DNA from: Nocardia xishanensis NBRC 101358
GTDB lineage: Bacteria; Actinomycetota; Actinomycetes; Mycobacteriales; Mycobacteriaceae
DNA length: 64,000 nucleotides
Reading direction: 5' to 3'
Assembly (NCBI RefSeq): GCF_001613365.1
Contig: NZ_BDCF01000022.1
Coordinates: forward strand, 52,414-116,413
Part shown: piece after piece, positions 43,301 to 50,080 of the stretch
Position numbering within the stretch: the stretch's first letter is position 1
How the letters are laid out: every line of letters starts with the position of its first letter
The notes under the pieces: model-generated
The model's database searches: none
Told to the model about the DNA's origin: nothing
The model's input: the letters and a program-made list of their open reading frames with translations, nothing else
Translations under genes and position numbers: made by a program

Positions 43301-43874
43301 CCAGAGCGTCGCGGTGGCCCGCGACTACGTGCGCACCGTGCAGCGCGTCTGGGAGACCGAACGGCGGGTCACCGACCGCACCGAGTTCAGCGAGCAGGTG
43401 GCGCGCGGCCTCTACAAGTTCACCGCGTACAAGGACGAGTACGAGGTCGCGCGGCGGCTGACCGACCCGGCCTTCCTCGCCGAGGTCGCCGACCAGGTGC
43501 CCGAGGGCGCGAACCTCACCTATCGCCTGCACCCGCCCGCGCTCCGGGCGCTCGGCAGGCGGAAGAAGATCGGCATGGGTCCGCGCAGCCACTTCGCGCT
43601 GCGGGTACTCGCGAAGGGAAAGCGCTTGCGCGGCAGCAAGTTCGACCCCTTCGGCTACGCGCACATGCGCCGTGTCGAGCGGGAACTGCGCGCGCACTAC
43701 GTCGGCATGGTGACCGATCTGGCCACCACCTTGGACGCGGCGGGCTACGACCGAGCCGTTCGCGCGGCTGGCCTCACCGACGTCGTGCGCGGCTACGAGG
43801 ACGTGAAGCTCGCCAATATCGCGATCTACGCCGAGCAGTTGCGCGAACTCGGCATCGAGCCGCCGAGGATCTGA
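40335..43874 (+). CDS. Indolepyruvate ferredoxin oxidoreductase, fused subunits
   Basis: A single 1179-residue polypeptide that joins the alpha-type part (pyrimidine and TPP-binding domains; GYQGSPLGGVDKLL, GIGCHTLV, GAQWIGQAPF) to an iron-sulfur region with clustered cysteines (CEGCGDCGVKSNC, CNTDYSC, GNCPSF) and the gamma/IorB part with a Rossmann-like GIGGTGIVTVNQVL. These enzymes oxidatively decarboxylate aryl- or branched-chain 2-oxo acids to acyl-CoA and reduce ferredoxin. ATG 40335 follows GGAGACAG closely. The likely role is catabolism of aromatic or branched amino acids. A palindromic site lies upstream. No ferredoxin gene is adjacent. Confidence 0.92.
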   Translation: MSAPSAQRCEAPRSGAERMGGPMTELADRDLITAPYDLADRYRVGSGAVVLTGVQAIARQLVEQHVRDLRAGLRVGTFVSGYQGSPLGGVDKLLGGMPTVLAEHDISFVPGLNEELAATSVWGSQAELPAGNATHDGVVGVWYGKGPGLDRATDALRHANMYGANARGGMLLLVGDDPAAKSSTVPAVSERSLAAMNIPVLFPRNAREIITMGLHGVALSRASGCLVALKIVADVADGAWTVDGSVGDVAITVPEIEWEGGPFTYRQRPMAAPTDSVIAEANLYGPRWELVKAYATVNELDAIEVNPAHARIGVAATGTTFDAMRQALLDLGVDDAALSRAGVRLLRIGMPFPIAPERVRQFADGLERIVVVEDKTAFVETQIREILYGRAGAPEIVGKTDGDGRTLFGPDGELTSGRIAGPLRRALDGYLEMKRPLPQALSLSVLPAKRAAYFCSGCPHNRSTAVPEGSLAGGGIGCHTLVTMSGRADSAVTGLTQMGGEGAQWIGQAPFTDVGHLFQNIGDGTYFHSGQLAVQACVAAGVNITFKLLHNDVVAMTGAQDAEGSLGVPKLTHKLSVEGVRRIVVCADEPKRYRKRDLAPGTLLWHRDRLDEAQRMLREIPGVTVLIYDQHCAADARRKRKRGELPVRRARVIVNEAVCEGCGDCGVKSNCLSVQPVDTEFGRKTRIDQTSCNTDYSCLDGNCPSFVTVELPDPAKRERRKEIRRPEPPRLPELAFEAPTGTQNVFLAGIGGTGIVTVNQVLATAALRAGYDVASLDQIGLSQKAGPVVSHLRFAADALEPANRLAPASANCIIAFDLLAATDAKNLAYGSPTATVAVASTSKTPTGDMVYDKSVAYPDEASLLARLARAARLAGSFDALAAAEAIFGNTAAANFLLVGAAHQSGGLRLPAAAIEEAIEINGVAVAANIAAFRWGRLAIARPAEFAAATVRRKTAPARVAPPANLFDGLTATGETRRLVELRAAELIGFQSVAVARDYVRTVQRVWETERRVTDRTEFSEQVARGLYKFTAYKDEYEVARRLTDPAFLAEVADQVPEGANLTYRLHPPALRALGRRKKIGMGPRSHFALRVLAKGKRLRGSKFDPFGYAHMRRVERELRAHYVGMVTDLATTLDAAGYDRAVRAAGLTDVVRGYEDVKLANIAIYAEQLRELGIEPPRI

Positions 43875-43972
43875 GGCCCGATGCCGGTCGCGCCGGTATC
43901 ACGGCACTCGGCCGTGCAGCGCCATGCCCAGCGCGGCGTACTCGACGGCCCGCACCAGGTCGGCGCCCCGCG

Positions 43973-44254
43973 ATGAAGTCGCCGGTGCCAGGCGCTTTCG
44001 GCGGCGATGTCTTTACCGGGAGCGAGAATACGGAGCGCGACGACGGCCTGGCGGCCGGGGTGGGCCGGATCGTCACCGATTCCTCGTTTCATCACTACGT
44101 CGACGTGAACCTGATCGGTGACCCCTGCGGCTCGACGCCGGACCGCCGCCGCGGGTTCGGTACGCCCTACCGCCCACCCGCACCGGGAAGCGTGCTCGCC
44201 GATCTCGGGACCTGCTACGTCAACACCGTACGGTGGCTCGCCGGATCGGGATAG
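43973..44254 (+). CDS. Small protein, possibly fragment
   Basis: 93 residues from ATG 43973. The sequence has a folded look: RIVTDSSFHHYVDVNLIGD, PCGSTPDRRRGFGTPYR, and SVLADLGTCYVNTVRWLAG at the end. The pattern FHHYVDVNLIGDPCG seems characteristic, but I cannot place the family. There is no strong ribosome-binding site. It may be a genuine small gene or the 3' part of a larger decayed one, since the same frame stays open far upstream inside the oxidoreductase gene. Codon bias is reasonable. Confidence 0.45.
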   Translation: MKSPVPGAFGGDVFTGSENTERDDGLAAGVGRIVTDSSFHHYVDVNLIGDPCGSTPDRRRGFGTPYRPPAPGSVLADLGTCYVNTVRWLAGSG

Positions 44255-44265
44255 TGCGAGAAAGG

Positions 44266-44302
44266 GCTCAGGCCAGAGAGATCGAATCTCTCTGGCCTGA
44301 GC
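44266..44302 (-). terminator. Terminator of tRNA-fMet gene
   Basis: A perfect 15-bp stem (GCTCAGGCCAGAGAG with its complement) and 7-nt loop, 7 bp past the tRNA 3' end, followed on the minus strand by CCTTTCTC. A classic intrinsic terminator; it may also act on plus-strand transcripts. Confidence 0.85.
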
Positions 44303-44308
44303 CGTTTG

Positions 44309-44382
44309 TAGCGGGGACAGGATTTGAACCTGCGACCTCTGGGTTATGAGCCCAGCGAGCTACCGAGCTGCTCCACCCCGCG
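44309..44382 (-). tRNA. tRNA-Met (initiator type), anticodon CAT
   Basis: A 74-nt cloverleaf. Acceptor CGCGGGG pairs with CCCCGC except for a C1-U72 mismatch. The D arm is GAGCAGCTCGGTAGCTC, the anticodon arm CTGGG-CTCATAA-CCCAG has three consecutive G:C pairs, and the T arm GCAGG-TTCAAAT-CCTGT follows. The unpaired first base and the GGG/CCC anticodon stem are hallmarks of initiator tRNA. CCA is not encoded. Confidence 0.93.
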
Positions 44383-44445
44383 TCGGTGATTCCAACCTTA
44401 CACATGCACAGGGCTTGGCGCCTAATCGGCTGGTCGGAAGGGGTT

Positions 44446-45975
44446 TCAGCCGAACTGGATGCCTTGGGCGAGGGGCAGTTCGGCGGAGTAGTTGACGGTG
44501 TTGGTGGCGCGGCGCATATAGGCCTTCCACGAGTCCGACCCGGATTCGCGGCCGCCGCCGGTGTGCTTCTCACCGCCGAACGCGCCGCCGATCTCGGCGC
44601 CGGAGGTGCCGATGTTGACGTTGGCGATGCCGCAGTCGGAGCCGTCGGCGGCCAGGAAGCGTTCGGCCTCGCGCTGGTCGCCGGTGAAGATCGCGGACGA
44701 AAGTCCTTGCGGCACCGCGTTGTGCAGCGCCACGGCGTGCTCGAAGTCGTGGTAGGTGAGCACGTAGAGGATCGGCGCGAAGGTCTCCTCGCGCACCACG
44801 GCGGTCTGCGCGGGCATCCGCACGATGGCCGGGCGCACGTAGTGGGCGTGCTCGCTGAAGCCGGGCACCGGCTCACCGCCGCAGATCAGTTCGCCGCCGT
44901 CGTCGAGGGCGCGGTCGATCGCCGCCCGCATTCCGCTGCGCGCGGATTCGTTGATCAGCGGGCCGACGAGGACTCCCTCGTCGAGCGGATTGCCCACGCG
45001 CAGTTGGCGATACGCGTTCGAAACCCGATCGAGCAGCGGCCCGACCACGTCGGCGTGCACGATCAGCCGCCGCAGGGTGGTGCACCGCTGCCCCGCGGTG
45101 CCCGCCGCCGCGAACACGATGGCCCGCGCGGCCAGCTCCAGATCGGCCGACGGCGTCACGATCGCGCCGTTGTTGCCGCCGAGTTCCAGCAGGCAGCGGC
45201 CGAAGCGCGCGGCCACCCGCGGCGCGACGATCCGGCCCATCCGCACCGAGCCGGTCGCGCTGAGCAGCGCGACCCGCTCGTCGTCCACCAGCCGGGCGCC
45301 TGCCTCGGAGCCGCCCTGAATCAGTTGGTGCACTTGCGGATCCGCGCCCACGTCGGCGGCGGCGCGGCGCAGCAACGTGTGACAGGCCAGCGCGGTGAGC
45401 GGGGTGGTCTCGGAAGGCTTCCACACCACCGTGTCGCCGCACACCAGCGCAATCGCGGTGTTCCACGCCCAGACCGCGACCGGGAAGTTGAAGGCCGAGA
45501 TCACCCCGACGACGCCGAGCGGATGCCAGGTCTCCATCAGCCGGTGGCCCGGCCGCTCGGAGGGCATGGTGCGGCCGTACAGCTGGCGGGAGAGTCCGAT
45601 GGCGAACTCGCAGATATCGATCATCTCCTGCACCTCGCCAACCGCCTCGGGGCCGATCTTGCCCGCCTCGAGGGTGACCAGCTGCGCCAGCTCGGACTTG
45701 TGCGCGGTGAGCAGCTCGGCGAGCCTGCGCACCACGGCGGCCCTTGCGGGCGCGGGCACCGTACGCCAGGCGCCGAACGCGGCGGCGGCGCGTCCGATCG
45801 CGGCGTCGACGGCTTCGGGCGGGTCGGCGGGCAGGGTGGCGAGCACGCCGCCTGTGATGGGAGTGCGGGCCGTCAGCTCACCCGGCTCGGGCGGCTCGGC
45901 GCCGAGACCGCGCAACAGGGTTGCCGCGCGGTCGGCGAGATCGCGGGTCAGCTGATCGCTCAGGGTGTTCGTCAT
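44446..45975 (-). CDS. pcd: L-piperideine-6-carboxylate (aminoadipate semialdehyde) dehydrogenase
   Basis: A 509-residue aldehyde dehydrogenase of the ALDH7 type. The catalytic Glu is in LELGGNNGAIV, the catalytic Cys in AGQRCTTLRRL, the NAD site in VISAFNFPVAVWAWN and KPSETTPL, and the C-terminal EIGGAFGGEKHTGGGRESGS segment is typical of this family. It oxidises 2-aminoadipate 6-semialdehyde (from lysine 6-transamination) to 2-aminoadipate. It is divergent from lrpA and near lat, the same arrangement as Rv3293, Rv3291c and Rv3290c. The substrate assignment rests on this context and family resemblance. Confidence 0.9.
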   Translation of the reverse strand: MTNTLSDQLTRDLADRAATLLRGLGAEPPEPGELTARTPITGGVLATLPADPPEAVDAAIGRAAAAFGAWRTVPAPARAAVVRRLAELLTAHKSELAQLVTLEAGKIGPEAVGEVQEMIDICEFAIGLSRQLYGRTMPSERPGHRLMETWHPLGVVGVISAFNFPVAVWAWNTAIALVCGDTVVWKPSETTPLTALACHTLLRRAAADVGADPQVHQLIQGGSEAGARLVDDERVALLSATGSVRMGRIVAPRVAARFGRCLLELGGNNGAIVTPSADLELAARAIVFAAAGTAGQRCTTLRRLIVHADVVGPLLDRVSNAYRQLRVGNPLDEGVLVGPLINESARSGMRAAIDRALDDGGELICGGEPVPGFSEHAHYVRPAIVRMPAQTAVVREETFAPILYVLTYHDFEHAVALHNAVPQGLSSAIFTGDQREAERFLAADGSDCGIANVNIGTSGAEIGGAFGGEKHTGGGRESGSDSWKAYMRRATNTVNYSAELPLAQGIQFG

Positions 45976-46096
45976 CGGTTGCTCCGCTTCGGCTTTGGGT
46001 TCTGCTCGGGGCGTGCACCCGGTGCTGCCGGGTTGCCGGAAGTGAACGAGTCGGGGTTTTCGACACGAGCCGCGCTCGCTGGGTTAGCCTCCACTG

Positions 46097-46549
46097 ATGG
46101 CGGATACACCGGCAAGACCCGTACTCGATGACATCGATCGCCTGCTGATTCGTGAACTGATGGCCGATGGTCGCGCCACCCTGTCGAACCTGGCCGAGAA
46201 GGCGAGCCTATCGGTCTCCGCGGTGCAGTCCCGGGTGCGCAGGTTGGAAGCGCGCGGCGTGATCCGCGGCTACACCGCGCACGTCGATCCGGAGGCCCTT
46301 GGACAGCTGCTCTCCGCATTCGTCGCGATCACTCCTCTCGACCCGTCGCAGCCGGATGACGCCCCCGCTGTGCTGCAACATATCCCGGGAATCGAGGCAT
46401 GCCACTCGGTGGCGGGTGACGAGAGCTACGTGTTGCTGGTGCGGGTCGCTTCGCCGCGCCACTTGGAGCAGTTGCTCCAGGAGATCAGGGCGACCGCCAA
46501 CGTCCGGACGCGCAGCACCATCATCTTGCAGACATTCTACGACAGGTAG
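46097..46549 (+). CDS. lrpA: Lrp/AsnC-family transcriptional regulator
   Basis: 150 residues. The N-terminal helix-turn-helix is DDIDRLLIRELMADGRATLS, then NLAEKASLSVSAVQSRVRRL (about 10-55), followed by the RAM effector domain (GYTAHVDPEALGQLL, CHSVAGDESYVLLVRV, ILQTFYDR). Lrp-type regulators respond to amino acids; here lysine is the natural candidate since the gene sits between pcd and lat. A palindromic region just after its stop, before lat, is a likely binding site. It corresponds to M. tuberculosis Rv3291c. Confidence 0.94.
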   Translation: MADTPARPVLDDIDRLLIRELMADGRATLSNLAEKASLSVSAVQSRVRRLEARGVIRGYTAHVDPEALGQLLSAFVAITPLDPSQPDDAPAVLQHIPGIEACHSVAGDESYVLLVRVASPRHLEQLLQEIRATANVRTRSTIILQTFYDR

Positions 46550-46556
46550 CGATTTG

Positions 46557-46581
46557 GTGTAATTCCTACACAATGTTGTAG
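46557..46581. promoter_or_regulatory. Overlapping palindromes, candidate LrpA operator for lat
   Basis: GTGTA-ATTCC-TACAC is a perfect inverted repeat (46557-46571) that overlaps CTACA-N6-TGTAG (46566-46581). Half-site spacing is that of Lrp/AsnC boxes. It lies 33 bp before the lat start and 8 bp after the lrpA stop. Confidence 0.7.
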
Positions 46582-46613
46582 AGATTCCGTAAATATTTTC
46601 GTACCCTACTGGT

Positions 46614-47963
46614 GTGACCATCGAACTGGAGCGCACCCGATCGGGTGGTGACACGGCACCGGTCATCCCCGCGACCCGGGTACACGAGATCCTGTCGGCG
46701 CACATCCTCGCCGACGGCTTCGATTTGGTGCTGGACTTGAAGAACTCCCGCGGCTGCCGCCTCGTCGACGAACGCGACGGCAGCACCTATCTCGACATGT
46801 TCGGCTTCTTCGCGTCCAACGCGCTCGGGATGAACCATCCCGCGTTGGCCGACGATCCGGACTTCTGCGCGGAGCTGGCGACGGCCGCGCTGAACAAGCC
46901 GTCCAACTCCGATATCTACACCGTGGAGATGGCGCGGTTCGTCGAGACGTTCGTTCGTGTGCTCGGCGATACGCGGCTACCGCACCTGTTCTTCATCGAC
47001 GGCGGCGCCGTCGCCGTGGAGAACGCGCTCAAGGTGGCGTTCGACTGGAAGAGCAGGCACAACGAATCCCACGGCAAATCAAGGGATCTCGGCACGAAGG
47101 TGCTGCACCTGACCGGAGCGTTCCACGGCCGGACCGGCTACACCATGTCGCTGACCAATACCGACCCGGTCAAGACCGACCGTTTCCCGAAGTTCGATTG
47201 GCCCCGCGTCGACACGCCCTACCTGGCGGCAGGCCGCGACATCGAGGCCGCCGAGGCGAACGCGCTGGACCAGATGCGCGGCGCGTTCGCCGAGAATCCG
47301 CACGACATAGCGTGTTTCATCGCCGAGCCGATCCAGGGCGAGGGCGGCGACCGGCACCTGCGAGCGGAGTTCCTGCTCGCCGTGCAGCGGCTCTGTCACG
47401 AGAACGACGCGCTGTTCGTCCTCGACGAGGTGCAGACCGGCGTCGGAATGACCGGAACCCCTTGGGCTTACCAGCAACTCGGCCTCTCGCCCGACGTGGT
47501 TGCCTTCGGCAAGAGGACCCAGGTGTGCGGCGTGATGGCGGGCGGGCGGGTCGACGAGATCGCCGACCACGTGTTCGCGGTCGGCTCGCGGCTCAACTCC
47601 ACCTGGGGCGGCAACCTGGCCGATATGGTCCGCGCCCGCCGCATTCTGGAGGTGATCGAGCGCGAGGAACTCATCGAGCGGTCCAAGCCGCTCGGCGAGC
47701 ACCTGCTGCGCAGGCTGGAGGAGCTGGCTGCGGCGCACCCGAGGGTCACCGAGGCGCGCGGGCGCGGCCTGATGTGCGCGATCGACCTGGCGACGGCGGA
47801 ACTGCGCGACGCGGTGCTGACCGCGCTGCGCGAGTGCGAGCATGTGCTGATCATCGGCACCGGCGAGCGCGGCATCCGATTCCGGCCGCCGCTCACGGTC
47901 AGCGCGGCGCAACTGGACGCCGCCGTCGACGCCGTGGACAGGGTGCTGGGCTCGGTCGACTGA
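46614..47963 (+). CDS. lat: L-lysine 6-transaminase
   Basis: Transfers the epsilon-amino group of lysine to 2-oxoglutarate, giving aminoadipate semialdehyde/piperideine-6-carboxylate. 449 residues, as in the M. tuberculosis enzyme Rv3290c. PLP-binding lysine is K300 in VVAFGKRTQVCG, with the GGAVAVENALKVAFDWK phosphate region, the TGAFHGRTGY motif and LDEVQTGVG carrying the cofactor Asp. GTG 46614 starts it. It follows lrpA by 64 bp, with operator-like palindromes between. With pcd it makes the two-step lysine-to-aminoadipate route; no beta-lactam synthesis genes are nearby, so catabolism is the likely role. Confidence 0.95.
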   Translation: MTIELERTRSGGDTAPVIPATRVHEILSAHILADGFDLVLDLKNSRGCRLVDERDGSTYLDMFGFFASNALGMNHPALADDPDFCAELATAALNKPSNSDIYTVEMARFVETFVRVLGDTRLPHLFFIDGGAVAVENALKVAFDWKSRHNESHGKSRDLGTKVLHLTGAFHGRTGYTMSLTNTDPVKTDRFPKFDWPRVDTPYLAAGRDIEAAEANALDQMRGAFAENPHDIACFIAEPIQGEGGDRHLRAEFLLAVQRLCHENDALFVLDEVQTGVGMTGTPWAYQQLGLSPDVVAFGKRTQVCGVMAGGRVDEIADHVFAVGSRLNSTWGGNLADMVRARRILEVIEREELIERSKPLGEHLLRRLEELAAAHPRVTEARGRGLMCAIDLATAELRDAVLTALRECEHVLIIGTGERGIRFRPPLTVSAAQLDAAVDAVDRVLGSVD

Positions 47964-48032
47964 CACGCGGGCCTCGGCGCTGATCGCGTGGATAGCCCGG
48001 AAATCGCTGTCCGGCCCGTAGGCTTCGCTCAC

Positions 48033-49274
48033 ATGTCGTCTCACTCCTCCCAGGCACGGTGCAGGCGCGTGAACCGACGTGGCGCACCCCGCGTATTCTT
48101 CGCGTCTTTGGCCGCTGTGGCGGCGGTGACCAGCTGTACGACGAGCGAGGCCGGCGTCGTCGTCACCGAATCGACGAGTTCGGCCGCCGCGGCGGCGCCG
48201 GGTGCTGACGCTCCACCCCCGCATATCGCCAATCTGTTGCCGGGCATGCCGCCGCCCCTTTCGCCGACCGACATGTACGCGGCCAACCGGGAGTTGAGCG
48301 CCTCGGTAGCCGATCACCGGCCGTTGGTGTACGTGCCCAACAGCCAGTCACACACCATCTCGGTGATCGACCCGAACACCTTCCAGGTGATCGATACGTT
48401 TCCGGCGGGCGGGCAGGAGCCCCAGCACGTGGTGCCGTCTTACGACATGCAGACGCTCTACATCACCAACGATCTGCCGATCGGCGGCGGCAGCCTGCGG
48501 CCGATCGACCCGCGCACCGGCCTGCCCGGCGAGCCTTTCCCGGTCCGCGACCCCTACAACATGTACTACACACCCGACGGCCAATTCGCCCTCGTCGTCG
48601 CCGAAGCGGAGAGGTCGCTGGACTTCTACGATCCGCAGACCTGGCAGAAGGTGCACTCCCTCTCGGTGCCGGATTGCGCGGGCATCGACCACATGGACTT
48701 CACGGCCGACGGCCGCTTCGCCCTGGCCAGCTGCGAATTCATCGGCCGCATGCAGGTATTCGACGTCGCTGAGCGCAAGCTGGTCAAGACCATCGACCTC
48801 GCGGGCGGTCGCTCGGGCAAGCCTCAGGACGTGAAGCTCTCGCCGGACGGGCGGACCTTCTACGTGGCCGATATGGCGGCGGGTGGCCTCTACGTCTTCG
48901 ACGCGCTCACCTTCGAGAGCAAGGGCTTCGTGCCCACCGGCGACGGCGCGCACGGTCTCTACGTCACCCGCGACTCCAAGCAGATGCTCGTCACGAACCG
49001 GCACGAGGGCAGCATCTCGGTGTGGGACTTCGGGGAGAACCGCTTGGTGCACAAGTGGTCCGTGCCGGGCGGCGGCAGCCCCGACATGGGCAATCTCTCC
49101 GCCGACGGAAGGGTGTTCTGGGCCTCGGGGCGCCACCACGGTGAGGTCTACGCGATCGACATCGTCGAGTGGAAACTGCTGGCCCGCATCCCGGTCGGGC
49201 GGGGACCGCACGGGCTCACCATCTGGCCGCAGCCGGGGCGCTACTCGACGGGTCACACCGGGGTCATGCGTTAG
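48033..49274 (+). CDS. YncE-like beta-propeller lipoprotein
   Basis: 413 residues. A basic N-terminus and hydrophobic stretch (VFFASLAAVAAVTSC) end in a lipobox VTSC (Cys near 35), so it is a probable lipoprotein. The rest is a seven-bladed propeller of the YVTN/YncE type with repeated units such as VYVPNSQSHTISVIDPN, LYITNDLPIG, VKLSPDGRTFYVADM and LVTNRHEGSISVWDFG. Such proteins act as scaffolds or ligand-binding proteins outside the membrane. The gene has no counterpart at this place in M. tuberculosis. ATG 48033 has no strong ribosome-binding site. Confidence 0.88.
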   Translation: MSSHSSQARCRRVNRRGAPRVFFASLAAVAAVTSCTTSEAGVVVTESTSSAAAAAPGADAPPPHIANLLPGMPPPLSPTDMYAANRELSASVADHRPLVYVPNSQSHTISVIDPNTFQVIDTFPAGGQEPQHVVPSYDMQTLYITNDLPIGGGSLRPIDPRTGLPGEPFPVRDPYNMYYTPDGQFALVVAEAERSLDFYDPQTWQKVHSLSVPDCAGIDHMDFTADGRFALASCEFIGRMQVFDVAERKLVKTIDLAGGRSGKPQDVKLSPDGRTFYVADMAAGGLYVFDALTFESKGFVPTGDGAHGLYVTRDSKQMLVTNRHEGSISVWDFGENRLVHKWSVPGGGSPDMGNLSADGRVFWASGRHHGEVYAIDIVEWKLLARIPVGRGPHGLTIWPQPGRYSTGHTGVMR

Positions 49275-49372
49275 GAATAGGTTCGTGTTCCCTCCGGCCG
49301 CGCGCTCGTCTCGTCGACCAGCCCACGACAGGATCATGCGTTAGGCGTACCTCCGCCGCCGCTGCGGTGGTG
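49259..49372 (+). repeat. Partial duplication after the lipoprotein stop codon
   Basis: TCATGCGTTAGG at the gene's own stop (about 49263-49274) recurs at about 49335-49346, both preceded by a related stretch ending in (A/G)(G/C)GRTC. The second copy is followed by TAGGCGTACCTCCGCC (49342-49357), an exact 16-mer match to the sequence at the sseA stop (reverse strand, 55318-55333). Confidence 0.6.
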
Positions 49373-49430
49373 CCTTCCCTCGCCGACCAGGCTGCGACGG
49401 GTCGATCTACGGCGCTCGCTGCGGCGCGTC

Positions 49431-49778
49431 TCAGCTGGTCTCGGCCAGGCGCAGCCCGAGGCCGCCCTCGACGAATCGGCCGACCGCCGTGCGCCCGGCG
49501 TCGAGCGCGGGCTCGTAGCCGGCGCGCGACCAGCCGGTCAGCTCGGCGGTACCGTCCGAGGCGGGGGTCACGACGATCTCGGCGACCATTTCCGCAGTGG
49601 TGGGTTCGCAGACCGCCCAGGAGTAGTGGGTTTCCTTGTCCCACTGGGCACTTCGATTGGCGACGTACTCGGGGTCGGTGATACCGCCCGCCGCGAGCGC
49701 GGGACGGTCGTCGATCCGCTCGTCGGCGCGCAGTGCGCGCAGGTACCAGCTGCCCGCGTTGATCTCGATGGGTTCCAT
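49431..49778 (-). CDS. Short GNAT-like protein, probably truncated
   Basis: 115 residues from ATG 49778 (MEPIEINAGSWYLRAL). The N-terminal portion resembles RimJ/RimL-type acetyltransferases (LRALRADERIDDRPAL, then HYSWAVCEPTTAEMVAEIVV and AELTGWSRAGYEPA...AVGRFVEGGLGLRLAE). Typical enzymes have about 170-200 residues with a V/IxxxNxxS and Q/RxxGxG/A acetyl-CoA loop, and that part is not visible, so it is either a short divergent member or a truncated one. The sequence downstream of its stop (49275-49430) is full of duplications, which supports truncation. Confidence 0.6.
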   Translation of the reverse strand: MEPIEINAGSWYLRALRADERIDDRPALAAGGITDPEYVANRSAQWDKETHYSWAVCEPTTAEMVAEIVVTPASDGTAELTGWSRAGYEPALDAGRTAVGRFVEGGLGLRLAETS

Positions 49779-50080
49779 CAGTGCTCTCCATGTCGGTCGC
49801 CGAACGGCAGGGCGCGGCCCATCGCGCGCTCCCGCACGGGAGCGCCGATCCGGATCTCGGGCGGCTCGTCCACCGGGAAAGGCTAGCGTGAGCCGCCCCG
49901 GCCGCCGCGCGGGCGGGGTCGGGCAGCTCACAGCAGTCGAGACGGCCAGGGCGGGGTACGCTCCCTGTTAAGGCTGGGCCCGCGACGACAATGTCGTGAG
50001 CTGGACTTTCGGTGGTGTACCCCGGCATTCGGGAGTCCGCGTCGGCGCGGCGGATGTCGACGGTGACTGGGAGGTTCGCG
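49779..50080. other. Intergenic region before kinase gene
   Basis: About 300 bp between the divergent GNAT-like and kinase genes. A GCGCTCCCG-CAC-GGGAGCGC inverted repeat lies near 49825-49845. The region should contain both promoters. No gene is supported. Confidence 0.5.

Noticed and set aside
40305..43697. Open frame of 1130 codons on the minus strand opposite the indolepyruvate oxidoreductase
   Set aside because: It mirrors a real gene whose codons have high third-position GC; composition is Arg/Gly/His-rich and shows no domain.
44446..47963. Part of a cephamycin-type beta-lactam cluster, because of lat and pcd
   Set aside because: No ACV synthetase, isopenicillin synthase or cef genes are nearby; the layout matches the housekeeping lysine locus of M. 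tuberculosis.
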